From UBA7702 sp040776805 (GTDB lineage: Bacteria > Bacillota > Dehalobacteriia > UBA7702), in NCBI GenBank assembly GCA_040776805.1, contig JAXGZS010000001.1, forward strand, positions 496,001 through 560,000: a stretch of 64,000 nt of DNA, given 5' to 3'. This document shows positions 36,780 through 45,846 of this stretch, in pieces. The position numbers and the translations under genes are program-made. Every line of letters starts with the position of its first letter. Position 1 is the first letter of the stretch. The notes beneath the pieces are model-generated. The model was not told where the DNA came from. It made no database searches and worked only from the letters and a program-made list of their open reading frames with translations.

Positions 36780-36808
36780 TTGACTTGCCTCTTGCATTCT
36801 GTTATGAT
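36780..36808 (+). promoter_or_regulatory. Promoter of SLH-phospholipase copy 1
   Basis: TTGACT (36780-36785) and TATGAT (36803-36808) with 17 bases between. It is copied at 39318-39346. Confidence 0.75.
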
Positions 36809-36976
36809 AAACGTAAATAAAAATGGTATTCGTGTGTGAAGGGCATGGATACTGGCAGTTTGCCAAAACCGCAATGAGAACAAATAACGTTTCTGTGGCA
36901 GGATGATAGGGTACGATAAGAAAGAAGCAATGAAATGAAATAAAGCATCATTTTTAAGAAAAATCGGAGGAAAACA

Positions 36977-38744
36977 ATGAAGGCGTGTAGAAAGTATTGT
37001 AGAAAGCATATCGCGACGTTGTTGGTGGTTGGCCTGATATTCATTTTTTCAACGGGTGTTTTAGCCGAAAATGATTCCGGTTTGTCCGAGGCAGAGCAGG
37101 CGATGACGGAAGCCACGGCGATGGTTGTTGATGAAGAGAATAATACGATTACCTATATTTCACCGGATGAAACCAAGGATGAAAAGATCAATGTCTATGA
37201 AAAGTTCAATGACGTTACGGAAGATGCCTGGTATGAAAACTATCTGTCCCATTTGGTGCAATTGGGCATTATTAACAGTGTCAGCGCAGATCAGTTCGCG
37301 CCAAACGACTATGTGACCCAGGCCCAATTTGCTACGATGCTGGCATATGCCTCTAACGCGGATTTATCCCAATATGAAGCGTAACATCCTTTTCCAGATG
37401 TTTCTGCCTCCGCATGGTATGCCTCAAGGTAGAATGGGCCTATCAAAAGGGATTGATCAACGGCAGGGGGATGGCCTTTTCTGTCCAGGAAAGCGATATC
37501 ACAGAGAAGAAGCCGCGTCTTTGGTCAACCGTTACGCGGAAAGTGAAGATAGCCGCATTTTTGAAGACAACCAATATGAATTAAATGACGACGCAAAAGA
37601 GTATTTGACCGCTTCTGAAGTAACGTTGCTTGAGGAAGCGCTTTCAGATCCCGTCTACGCTGACGAGGATGATATTTCTTCCTGGGCGGATGATGAGGTA
37701 GACGCGATGAGCGTCGCCGGGATTTTCTGCGGTGATAAAGACAATCAATTTAATCCCCAAGATTCACTCAAGCGTTCGGAATGCGTGAAAATCATCTCCG
37801 CCTATATCATTAATGACACAAAGCCCACATTTTATTTTCCCGGCGGCAGCTATATTGAATACCTTGGTGCCGCTGACGCGGAAGATGTAACGTACACGGA
37901 TGAAGAACTTGCGGAAATGGGGATTGATCCCGAAGCCCTTGCTTCCTTCCATGATTCCAGCTTCTACTGTGAAGTGGTGGAACCGAGCGGTGCGGATTCC
38001 GGCTCAATATCAACAAGTTGGGCGTCTGTGGGGCATGAAACCATTACAACCAGGGCTTTCTCCGGATTACTGGATAATACAGGGGAAGGCGGCAGGGCTT
38101 ATATTTATAATAAAATGAATGAAACTGTTCCCTGGAATAATCTTAGGCGGTCTGGCATAACTTGGGTTGAAATATATTCGTGGTATGCGGATACAGTTGA
38201 AGAATACGTGGACGGTTATTCTTTCCCATATAAGTGTGTGTCTCACTTCTATGATCCCGATCTAGGGAGAAGCTATCTTGAAGGTACTTATAATACAAAC
38301 GCCTACTGGTATTTTAACGATCATTACTATAATGCCTATGCCAATTACCGAAATGGGGATAAATATACAGCTTATACGGAATTGGGGTTGTCGATACATT
38401 ATCTTGAAGACCTTAACAATCCTTATCATGCTTCAAATAAGACATTCTTAAACTCTTCTCATCTTGAATATGAGTCATGGGCTGATAATTCTGTTCTTCC
38501 TCATGCAAATACGTCAATGACATATGACACATATCGATATGTTTATGACACTTCCTTTATTGGGATGGCAAATAATTTTGCGGGATTAGCAAAAGGTACA
38601 TACTATAATTGCTCTAGATTTAAAAGCGTAATGCCTTATTATACTCCTGCTTGGAATGATACCGTTACGAATATAACGCGTACAGAACGTGCGGTGACAG
38701 GTCTTTTGAACCGTTTTTACTATAACGGTTGGTTAAATCATTAA
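36977..38744 (+). pseudogene. SLH-anchored zinc phospholipase C-like protein, copy 1 (frameshifted)
   Basis: The N-terminal frame (36977-37384) encodes a signal peptide and the first SLH repeat. The rest (from about 37380 to 38744) is in another frame with the remaining SLH repeats and a phospholipase-like domain with SWASVGHETIT, ADTV, SHFYDPD, HYLEDLNNPYHASN and HLEYE. Against copy 2, seven small insertions or deletions (net -2) fall within about 125 bases at 37378-37503, exactly in the second SLH repeat. Elsewhere the gene is intact. This pattern suggests either local decay or an assembly problem. GGAGG precedes the start. Confidence 0.8.
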
Positions 38745-38796
38745 TAATAGTACCGCTTTTTTTAGTTTTCCATATTTAGAATTGATTGGAGAAGAA

Positions 38797-39216
38797 ATGA
38801 GTATACTGTATTTTTTGGTTGCAATAACGTATTTTAGTCCTTATGGTGGGAACTTCCAATATGGTATTGTTGTATATCCGGTATTGGCGATACTTTTAGC
38901 AATAATCTCAAAAAAGATCTTCAAAAAGAGTTTTGACCCTTCCTATTGGAAAACACTATTTATTGCAAGCATAGGTTTCTCAATTGTTGCCTTTGGCTTA
39001 TTTATCCTTGGTGCATATTCGAATGCTATCGCATCGGCCCTAAATTTAGGTTACATGGAGGCGGATGCAAGTATGGCATTTCTCTTCGGGGCAATGATGT
39101 TTAATTTGGGATCATTCATCTTTTTCATCTGCTATCTGATCAATTTCCTGATTCGTTTGGTACGCCACAGGAAACAGAAAAGCCGCGTGATTCCCGAAGA
39201 AACCAAAATGAATTAG
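38797..39216 (+). CDS. Small three-helix membrane protein, family member 1
   Basis: Unrecognised 139-residue protein. Three membrane helices are predicted. After helix 1 comes a basic loop ISKKIFKKSFDPSYWKTLF, and after helix 3 a basic tail FLIRLVRHRKQKS. Both features recur in eight other proteins of this region. By the positive-inside rule the loop after helix 1 and the C-terminus face the cytoplasm, and the loop between helices 2 and 3 faces out. It follows copy 1 of the phospholipase-like gene. The start ATG has GGAGAAG upstream. Confidence 0.8.
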   Translation: MSILYFLVAITYFSPYGGNFQYGIVVYPVLAILLAIISKKIFKKSFDPSYWKTLFIASIGFSIVAFGLFILGAYSNAIASALNLGYMEADASMAFLFGAMMFNLGSFIFFICYLINFLIRLVRHRKQKSRVIPEETKMN

Positions 39217-39226
39217 ATACAAACGT

Positions 39227-39254
39227 AAAAAAGCGCAGTTAGCTGCGCTTTTTT
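39227..39254 (+). terminator. Terminator, second copy
   Basis: Same AAAAAAGCGCAG-TTAG-CTGCGCTTTTTT hairpin as at 36689-36717; it is the left end of the duplicated segment. Confidence 0.8.
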
Positions 39255-39317
39255 ACGTGAGAGGAAGTGATGAAATAACGATAAAGATTACAACTCAATT
39301 TGATGTACAAACTTTCG

Positions 39318-39346
39318 TTGACTTGCATGTTCCATTCTGTTATGAT
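39318..39346 (+). promoter_or_regulatory. Promoter upstream of the phospholipase fragment and copy 2
   Basis: TTGACT (39318-39323) and TATGAT (39341-39346) with 17 bases between, a copy of the promoter at 36780-36808. Confidence 0.7.
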
Positions 39347-39390
39347 AAACGTGAATAAAAAAGGTATTTGTATGGTGAAGGGAAACCGAA

Positions 39391-39598
39391 AATGTATGAC
39401 AATAAGGCGATAACAATGGCAAATCATTTTGCAGGACTTGCCAAATCTTCCTATGGAACCTGCAAATATTTTAATAGTGATTACAGTTCTTTACGTTCTG
39501 CTGCAGCAACGGCTACAACTACGAATATAACGCGTACAGAACGTGCGGTGACAGGTCTTTTAAACCGCTTTTACTACAATGGTTGGTTGAATCATTAA
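39391..39598 (+). pseudogene. Orphan C-terminal fragment of an SLH-phospholipase
   Basis: The encoded 68 residues (MYDNKAITMANHFAGLAK through ERAVTGLLNRFYYNGWLNH) match only the last part of the phospholipase-like domain of copies 1 and 3. All metal ligands are absent. It follows a copied promoter directly, so a whole gene was probably reduced to its two ends by an internal deletion. It could still be transcribed, but no ribosome site is clear. Confidence 0.8.
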
Positions 39599-39635
39599 GT
39601 AATTCTCTATTTTAAAAGAAAATCCGAGGAAAACA

Positions 39636-41394
39636 ATGAAGGCGTGTAGAAAGTATATTGCGATGTTGCTGGTGGTTGGTCTGATATTCATTTTTTCAAC
39701 GGGTGTTTTAGCCGAAAATGATTCCGGTTTGTCCGAGGCAGAGCAGGCGATGACGGAAGCCACGGCGATGGTTGTTGATGAAGAGAATAATACGATTACC
39801 TATATTTCACCGGATGAAACCAAGGATGAAAATATCAATGTCTATGAAAAGTTCAATGACGTATCAGAAGATGCCTGGTATGAAAACTATCTGTCCTATT
39901 TGGTGCAATTGGGCATTATTAACGGTGTCAGCGCAGATCAGTTCGCGCCAAACGACTATGTGACCCGGGCCCAATTTGCTACGATGCTGGCCTATGCCTC
40001 TAACGCGGATTTATCCCAATATGAAGGCGTAACATCCTTTTCAGATGTTTCTGCCTCCGCATGGTATGCGCCTCAGGTAGAATGGGCTTATCAAAAGGGA
40101 CTGATCAACGGCAGGGGGGATGGCCTTTTCTGTCCGGAAAGCGATATCACAAGAGAAGAAGCCGCGTCTTTGGTCAACCGTTATGCGGAAAGTGAAGATA
40201 GCCGCATTTTTGAAGACAACCAATATGAATTAAATGACGACGCAAAAGAGTATTTGACCGATAACGAAATAGATACACTGGAAGCGATGCTTGCCGATCC
40301 CGTCTACGCCGATGAGGATGATATTTCTTCCTGGGCGGATGATGAGGTAGACGCGATGAGCGTCGCCGGGATATTCTGCGGTGATAAAGATCATAAGTTT
40401 AATCCCCAAGACTCGCTCAAACGTTCGGAATGCGTGAAAATCATCTCCGCCTATATCATTAACGAGATGAAGCCCACGTTTTATTTCCCCGGCGGCAGTT
40501 ATATTGAGTATCTTGGTACCGCTGATGCGGAAGACGTAACGTACACGGACGACAGCACCAGCTTCGATATGGGTGTGATCGATTCATTTAACAGATACGG
40601 CAATCCTCCTGATCTTGAAACTTTACTGGGAGATCCGGGAAATTATGCTGCAGGAAATATCACGACAAGTTGGGCTAAAAATACGCATCAGGACGTGACA
40701 GCTTATGCGATTCAGAAAATACGGATTGACCGTCCCTATATTACCAACAAAATGCAAAGTGAGTCTTTTGAATACAATTATGAACAGGGACGACATACCC
40801 TAAACGGTGCTCAGGCAATATGGTTTTACGCCTATTATACTGATACGATTGAAAATCAATCAGGAAAATTCTATTCTCATTTTTATGAGCCCGGTGTAGG
40901 TAGTTATAGTCGCTCTTATCGTGATACAAATGCATGCATGTTTTTTAACAACCACTTTTATAACGCATATACAAACTACCGAAACGGTTATAAGGCATCT
41001 TCCTACAAAGAAATGGGTATGAGTATACATTATTTAGAAGATATGAGCAACTCCTATCATGCTTCGAACCTTACGAATTTAGATACAGATGGGAGGCACG
41101 GTGAATATGAGCGTTGGGCAGATAATAAGATGGTTTCCGAAAACTACGCCACATATGAATCGGTATTAGGTGCAGATATTTACAGCTCCTATCGCTATAT
41201 GTATGATAACGACTTCATCGTTATTGCGAATAATACTGCGGGTAATGCCAAGAACCAATACAAGTGTATGCAACCGCTTTAGTACAAGCCCTACAGCAGC
41301 CTTAAACGCGACCAAAGACCAGATAACCCATGCGGAACGGGCGATAGCGGGAATCCTTAACCGCTATTATGTTTACGGTCGTTTAGGTGTCTGA
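39636..41394 (+). pseudogene. SLH-anchored zinc phospholipase C-like protein, copy 2 (3' frameshift)
   Basis: The main frame (39636-41282, 548 residues) has a signal peptide, three SLH repeats and the phospholipase-like domain with SWAKNTHQDVT, YTDTI, YSHFYEP, HYLEDMSNSYHASN and HGEYE. It stops early at 41280-41282. The expected C-terminal end (HAERAIAGILNRYY) continues in the next frame to 41394, so one indel lies near 41265-41280. About 40 terminal residues are lost or altered, but all predicted metal ligands are before the break, so some activity is possible. A ribosome site GAGG precedes the ATG. Confidence 0.82.
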
Positions 41395-41415
41395 GATAGA
41401 TTGGAGGACATCGTT

Positions 41416-41805
41416 ATGTTTCCCTGGTTTTTATGCGATGTTTTTGGTATTCATATAACGTTAAATACTTATTTTATAATACTAATTGCCTTGCTTTTGC
41501 TGTCTTGGCTTATTTCACTGCTGTCGAAGATCATCTTTAAGCAGTTTTTTTCCAATGTATGGTGGGAAACTCTCTTTGCCATTATTGTCGGTTTCACAAC
41601 AGCAATGGAAGTATATATTGGAAGTTTGTTTAATTTATCGTACTTTGGAGTTGATGAAAGCTTTTTGGAATATACTCCTATTTTTAGCATTACCTTCGAC
41701 CTTCTTTTCCCCATGTTGATTTTCTTTATTGCTTATTTGATCCATTTTGTCATGCGTTTGGTGCGGTATAAGAAAGAAAAAGCTGCTCTTTTAGCTCAGA
41801 AATAG
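41416..41805 (+). CDS. Small three-helix membrane protein, family member 2
   Basis: A 129-residue paralogue of the family. It has the loop LSKIIFKQFFSNVWWETLF after helix 1 and the tail FVMRLVRYKKEK after helix 3. The outward loop between helices 2 and 3 differs from its paralogues. ATG 41416 follows GGAGG by 8 bases. It starts 21 bases after the phospholipase copy 2 reading frame remnant and heads a run of four family members. Confidence 0.8.
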   Translation: MFPWFLCDVFGIHITLNTYFIILIALLLLSWLISLLSKIIFKQFFSNVWWETLFAIIVGFTTAMEVYIGSLFNLSYFGVDESFLEYTPIFSITFDLLFPMLIFFIAYLIHFVMRLVRYKKEKAALLAQK

Positions 41806-41831
41806 GATAAGAAAGGTGGCGTAAAGACCAA

Positions 41832-42224
41832 ATGCTTCTATTTTCTAATCTAAGCGTTCAGATATTTGTGATAGAAAGCGTTATCATTATGCTTTTTTTA
41901 TCATGGCTTATGTTGATTGCTTCAAAACTGATATTTAAACAATATTTTACCAATAGGCTTTGGAGGAATTCATTTCTTGTGATGATTGTTTCTCCTTCTA
42001 TTGTACAAGTCTACTTGGCTAGTTTTTATGCTTTGGGTTCCGCCGATGCGTTGGTAGCCGGTTCCCCTTTATTAGATCTTTCCGGTACTCCTTCAACGGA
42101 AGAATTCAATTCACTGTTTTTCCCACTGATTACCGTATTTTTTGTTGTATACCTGGTTTATTTTATTGTTCGTTTGGTGCGGTATAAGAAAGAGAAAAGA
42201 ACTGTGCCTGTGGGAAAGGAATGA
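41832..42224 (+). CDS. Small three-helix membrane protein, family member 3
   Basis: A 130-residue paralogue with loop ASKLIFKQYFTNRLWRNSF and tail FIVRLVRYKKEK. The outward loop is long and rich in Gly, Ser and Ala (LGSADALVAGSPLLDLSGTP). It lies 26 bases after member 2, with AAGGTGG upstream. The product is unknown; it most resembles members 2 and 8. Confidence 0.78.
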   Translation: MLLFSNLSVQIFVIESVIIMLFLSWLMLIASKLIFKQYFTNRLWRNSFLVMIVSPSIVQVYLASFYALGSADALVAGSPLLDLSGTPSTEEFNSLFFPLITVFFVVYLVYFIVRLVRYKKEKRTVPVGKE

Positions 42225-42237
42225 GGAGGTGATTTTT

Positions 42238-42675
42238 ATGAGTAGTATTGCATTTGGATTACAAATGATTTTGCAAATATTTCCGCTCGGTCATTGGCTA
42301 TCTGTTTCCCCTTACGGCATTGTTTACGGAACATTGCTGATTGATGCCTTGTGTTGTTTGATTTTGTTACTTTCAAAAGCTGTTTTTAAGGAATATTTTT
42401 CCTCTAAATTACGTAAGAGAATTTTTCTGACGTTAGTAGGGGGTACAGCTCTCCTGACGATCGCTTGTTATATGTTTGTTACAATGAAGGTCGTTCCAGT
42501 TCTTTATTACAGGCTGCCCGATCCTGATTTTAGCTATCTGTTACCTGTTTATTATGGGTTGATATTGATTGCCTACGTGTTTTTTATCAGCTACTTTGTT
42601 GATTTCATCATTCGTTTGATACGTCACAGGAAACAGAAAAGCCAATTGATTGCTGAAGAAACCAAAATAGATTAG
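42238..42675 (+). CDS. Small three-helix membrane protein, family member 4
   Basis: A 145-residue paralogue. The ATG at 42238 has GAGGAGGTG upstream; a longer frame from 42142 overlaps member 3 and is not credible. Loop LSKAVFKEYFSSKLRKRIF, tail FIIRLIRHRKQKS. It is the close counterpart of member 9 after copy 3 (both have a conserved PLGHWL/PWGDWL and PYGIVYGT/PFGMVYGT start and a LLPVY segment), so whole sets of genes appear to have been duplicated. Confidence 0.8.
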   Translation: MSSIAFGLQMILQIFPLGHWLSVSPYGIVYGTLLIDALCCLILLLSKAVFKEYFSSKLRKRIFLTLVGGTALLTIACYMFVTMKVVPVLYYRLPDPDFSYLLPVYYGLILIAYVFFISYFVDFIIRLIRHRKQKSQLIAEETKID

Positions 42676-42744
42676 ATGTGAATACATTTTACGATAGCGG
42701 TCGGTTCAATCATTGATAAATCAGGCAGAGATAAAAGGGGGTAC

Positions 42745-43107
42745 ATGTTTTTGAATTTAATATTTATCTTATTATCATATTTCGGGCTATACTTTTCCCC
42801 GACTGTGTTAATTTTAGTTCCACTTATGACAATTGCCATTGCGATATTTTCAAAAATAATTTTTCTAAGAAGCTTTCGGCATTATCTATGGAGAGGCCTT
42901 TTTGTCGCAAGTATGATTTTTTCAGCCATTGCAATCCCGTTTTATTATCTTTCTATATATACTATAGGTGAATCAGGTATGCTGTATATTTTTGGCCTGG
43001 GACTCTTTCATGGTTTGGCCATTCTTTATTTGGCCTGCTATTTCGTTGATTTCATCATACGTCTAATACGCCATAAGAAACAGAAAAGCCGTGCCGTTGC
43101 TGACTAA
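42745..43107 (+). CDS. Small three-helix membrane protein, family member 5
   Basis: A 120-residue paralogue, the shortest of the family. Loop FSKIIFLRSFRHYLWRGLF and tail FIIRLIRHKKQKS are present. The outward loop is short. AAGGGGG lies close upstream of the ATG. It ends the copy 2 gene run, which closes with a terminator at 43125-43155. Confidence 0.78.
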   Translation: MFLNLIFILLSYFGLYFSPTVLILVPLMTIAIAIFSKIIFLRSFRHYLWRGLFVASMIFSAIAIPFYYLSIYTIGESGMLYIFGLGLFHGLAILYLACYFVDFIIRLIRHKKQKSRAVAD

Positions 43108-43124
43108 GGCTAAAATACGTAAGA

Positions 43125-43156
43125 AAAATCCGAACAGCAAGCCTGTTCGGATTTTA
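43125..43156. terminator. Terminator after family member 5 and the YcxB-like gene
   Basis: AAAATCCGAACAG (43125-43137) pairs exactly with CTGTTCGGATTTT (43143-43155). It lies between converging genes and can work in both directions. Confidence 0.82.
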
Positions 43157-43172
43157 TATTGTGCATGACACC

Positions 43173-43661
43173 TTATAATATGAGCTTGTCCAATGCTTTG
43201 CGTTCTTCTTCGCTGAAACAGCGCTTTGGTAAAATTAAAAACTGGGTGGCGTCGGGATAGAGAAAATAGTAGTTTTTGGTTTTGCCGATGTAATCGAAAT
43301 CTCCCCACTTAACGGTGAATTCCTTTTTTTCCCCGCTGATCCTGGTGATCAGTGCTTCCGGTGTGATTTTGACGTAGCGGGTGTGGCTGGTTCCGGCCTG
43401 GGCCATCATTTTGACAAAGATCAAAAACAGGAGGAGAAGGCCGAGCAAGCCGAAGGCCATATAGATCAAAATCTGCGGGATGGGGAGCAGGCCGCTGAGG
43501 CCGGTGATCAAAATAAAGGAGGAGAGCAGAGCAAAGAAGATGATGTCAGCGAAGATCCATTTTCTTTTGACAAAGAAGTTATAGTCCATGGCCCGCTCTC
43601 GGTCTTTGGCGGTGAGCTCAATTTTCGTTTCGATGGCAGTTACCGTTTCGTTCTGTTCCAT
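43173..43661 (-). CDS. YcxB-like membrane protein
   Basis: The 162-residue protein has a short cytoplasmic N-terminus, two membrane helices (about 36-58 and 62-84) and a C-terminal soluble domain with TRISGEKKEFTVKWGDFDYIGKTK and a FLILPKRCFSEEE end, which is the pattern of YcxB-family proteins (unknown function). It is last in the purF transcript direction, 10 bases after the broken helical-repeat gene. Confidence 0.75.
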   Translation of the reverse strand: MEQNETVTAIETKIELTAKDRERAMDYNFFVKRKWIFADIIFFALLSSFILITGLSGLLPIPQILIYMAFGLLGLLLLFLIFVKMMAQAGTSHTRYVKITPEALITRISGEKKEFTVKWGDFDYIGKTKNYYFLYPDATQFLILPKRCFSEEERKALDKLIL

Positions 43662-43671
43662 GGCTGCTCCT

Positions 43672-43960
43672 TTATTTTAGATATTTCTCGATGTCCGTGA
43701 AATCTTTGTTGAACCGCGAAATGTTGTCGTTGAGTTCGTTGACGCGTTGCAAATCCGGGCTGCTTTACCCTCCATGGTGATCTTGTTTTCCGGCGCAGAT
43801 AACGAATGACCTTGACGCAGCCGTGATCTAAGGCCAGGCGGATGATCTTCTCATCGTTATCTTGATCGATGAGGGAGGGATTTTCTTTGATCAGCACCAA
43901 AGCCTCCTGATCCCGCCGTCGGCAAAGGGCGTCGATCAGTTGATCTTTTGGCGCACTCAT
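43672..43960 (-). pseudogene. Small helical-repeat (ankyrin-like) gene with two frameshifts
   Basis: The first 55 codons (MSAPKDQLIDALCRRRDQEA to VKVIRYL) resemble an ankyrin-type helical repeat protein. The frame is then lost. The next stretch is read sensibly in a second frame (SAPENKITMEGKAA) and the last in a third (PDLQRVNELNDNISRF, ending IEKYLK and TAA at 43672-43674). Two single-base changes within about 60 bases (43740-43800) explain this. It starts 1 base after the purF stop. The true product would be about 95 residues. Confidence 0.65.
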
Positions 43961-43961
43961 C

Positions 43962-45359
43962 TTATTGATCCTCTTCTTTTAATTTCACGGGAACCGGGTA
44001 ATTTCCGGTGAAGCAGGCGTCGCAATGACCCTTTAATTTACAGTTGGGGATGATCTTCGGCAAATCTTCCACATAGAAAAAGCCCAGAGAATCCGCTTGC
44101 AGTTGTTGACGGATATCCTCAATCGTGCGGTTGTAGGCGGTCAGCTGTTTCTTTTCCGGCAGGTCGATGCCGTAAAAGCAAGGCCAGGTAAAGGGCGGTG
44201 CGCTGATGCGCATATGCACCTCTTTGGCGCCGGCTCTTTTCATCATCTTGATGATGCCCCGGCTGACGGTACCCCGTACCATGCTGTCGTCAATCAAAAT
44301 CACTTTTTTATCTTTGACGGCGTTTTCCAAAACATTGAGTTTGATGCGCACCGCCTCTTCCCGGTTGGTCTGGCCCGGTTGGATGAAGGTTCGGGCGATG
44401 TAGCGGTTTTTGATCAGGCCGATGCCGTAGGGAATGCCGGATTCCTCACTGTAGCCGATGGCGGCGTCGATGCCGCTGTCCGGCACGGCGACGACCACAT
44501 CACCGTCAACGGGATAGCGCTGGGCCAAAATGCGGCCGGCCAGGTGGCGCGATTCATAGATGCTTTGTCCGTCCATGATGCTGTCGGGACGGGCGAAGTA
44601 GATATATTCAAAGATACAGGGGTGGCAGCAGGAGGGCTGTTTTTCCCTTTTGTTGGAGGTAAGGCCGTTTTTATCAATGACCACAATTTCCCCGGGTTCC
44701 ACATCCCGGAGGATTTTGCCGCCGATGGACTCGATGGCGCAGGTTTCCGAGGCTAAAATATAGGAGTTGTCCTTGATGCCGATGCAAAGGGGTTTGATAC
44801 CCAGGGGATCGCGAATACCCACCAGCTTACTGGGGCTCATTACCAGCAGGGCATAAGAACCGGCCACCAAATCCGTGGCTTTGCGGATGGCGGCTTCCAA
44901 AAGATGGGTTTCCGATTCTTTTTTGGCGATCAGATAGGCGAAGATTTCCGAATCGATGGTGGTATGGAAAATCGCCCCCTGTTCCTCCATGAGCCGTTGA
45001 CGGATTTCCTCCGCGTTGACCAGGTTGCCGTTGTGGGCAATGGCCAACGTGCCGTTGACGAAGCTCATGGTCAGCGGTTGGGCGTTATTGGCTTCACTGT
45101 TGCCGGTGGTAGAATAGCGGCAATGACCGATGCCGATATCTCCCTGGAGTTCCGCGATTTTGGCGTCGTCGAAGACTTCGCTGACGAGACCCATATCTCT
45201 GTGGCTTTTCACCGTGTTGTCTTTGCTCACGGCCATGCCGCAGCTTTCCTGACCGCGGTGTTGGAGGGCGAACAGGCCGTAATAGAGTTCCTTCGCGAGA
45301 TTAAGGTCGTCGTTATTGTAGATGCCGATGACGCCGCAGGCCTCTTTGATTTCAGACAT
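43962..45359 (-). CDS. purF: Amidophosphoribosyltransferase
   Basis: The 465-residue enzyme makes phosphoribosylamine from PRPP and glutamine, the first step of purine synthesis. A 7-residue propeptide precedes the nucleophile Cys8 (CGVIGIY). The PRPP loop VILIDDSMVRGTVSRG is present. Cysteines in CCHPC, CFYG and CDACF fit the [4Fe-4S] form known from Bacillus subtilis. No other purine genes are nearby, and no purine riboswitch is apparent; the promoter gives a leader of only about 45 bases. Confidence 0.96.
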   Translation of the reverse strand: MSEIKEACGVIGIYNNDDLNLAKELYYGLFALQHRGQESCGMAVSKDNTVKSHRDMGLVSEVFDDAKIAELQGDIGIGHCRYSTTGNSEANNAQPLTMSFVNGTLAIAHNGNLVNAEEIRQRLMEEQGAIFHTTIDSEIFAYLIAKKESETHLLEAAIRKATDLVAGSYALLVMSPSKLVGIRDPLGIKPLCIGIKDNSYILASETCAIESIGGKILRDVEPGEIVVIDKNGLTSNKREKQPSCCHPCIFEYIYFARPDSIMDGQSIYESRHLAGRILAQRYPVDGDVVVAVPDSGIDAAIGYSEESGIPYGIGLIKNRYIARTFIQPGQTNREEAVRIKLNVLENAVKDKKVILIDDSMVRGTVSRGIIKMMKRAGAKEVHMRISAPPFTWPCFYGIDLPEKKQLTAYNRTIEDIRQQLQADSLGFFYVEDLPKIIPNCKLKGHCDACFTGNYPVPVKLKEEDQ

Positions 45360-45406
45360 TTGTATCTCCTTTTAAAAACTTCTTCAAATACCAGTGGTAA
45401 TATCTT

Positions 45407-45435
45407 ATTTTAACGCATTATTCACGGTATTTCAA
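45407..45435 (-). promoter_or_regulatory. Promoter of purF
   Basis: On the minus strand TTGAAA (45430-45435) and TAAAAT (45407-45412) are separated by 17 bases. Confidence 0.7.
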
Positions 45436-45620
45436 TAGAATAAGCCCCACTTCTCCGGAAATAATTGTCATCCTATCATATAAGAAAACGGAGTCCCGAC
45501 ACGAGACTTGCCGTTTTCCGGGTGAAACCTTGCCTACGGGGTTATACTCGGTCTTTTGTGGGAATCAAAACCAAAGCTTTGAGCAAATCCGGGAATGAAA
45601 TAATAATTCTAATAAAACCA

Positions 45621-45648
45621 TTGACAGGGCACGATCATTAGTTATAAT
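45621..45648 (+). promoter_or_regulatory. Promoter of SLH-phospholipase copy 3
   Basis: Consensus TTGACA (45621-45626) and TATAAT (45643-45648) with 16 bases between. It differs from the promoters of copies 1 and 2. Confidence 0.78.
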
Positions 45649-45846
45649 AGAGGGGAAATATGTATGTTTGATCAAAATATAAAGGAAGGTTGGATTCTAA
45701 AAGTATTTCCCAGAAGGAACCGTAACAAAGCTAAAAGATAAGGAATGCAAAAGAAGTATGAGAACAAAAAAGGACCATTGGGACAATGTAAGTAGTGTTG
45801 AAAAATAACACGAATGACATTGATCCGGGAAAATTGGAGGAAAACG

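Larger units (their letters stand above)
36657..36976. other. Upstream region of the first SLH-phospholipase gene
   Basis: About 320 bases containing a terminator (36689-36717), a promoter (36780-36808) and a leader of about 165 bases. The segment 36689-36840 is repeated with few changes at 39227-39372. Confidence 0.7.
39227..39372 (+). repeat. Duplicated terminator-promoter segment
   Basis: This segment matches 36689-36840 with few differences, covering the terminator hairpin, the GATGAAATAACGATAAAGAT stretch, and the TTGACT-17-TATGAT promoter. Similarity ends near GTGAAGGG, where the sequence jumps into the 3' end of a phospholipase gene. Confidence 0.85.
45360..45846. other. Divergent region between purF and SLH-phospholipase copy 3
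   Basis: About 490 bases. It contains the purF promoter (45407-45435, minus) and the copy 3 promoter (45621-45648, plus). Between them, 45483-45590 can fold: AAAACGGAGTC and GACTTGCCGTTTT pair almost completely. No known riboswitch was recognised. The copy 3 leader is about 190 bases long. Confidence 0.55.

Noticed and set aside
37329..38744. Separate gene starting at 37329
   Set aside because: Its first 60 codons are out-of-frame sequence of copy 1; comparison with copies 2 and 3 shows it is one frameshifted gene.
42142..42240. N-terminal extension of membrane family member 4
   Set aside because: It overlaps member 3 in another frame; a strong ribosome site marks ATG 42238.
45360..45620. 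Purine riboswitch before purF
   Set aside because: The purF promoter leaves only about 45 bases of leader and the conserved purine-riboswitch loops are not seen.
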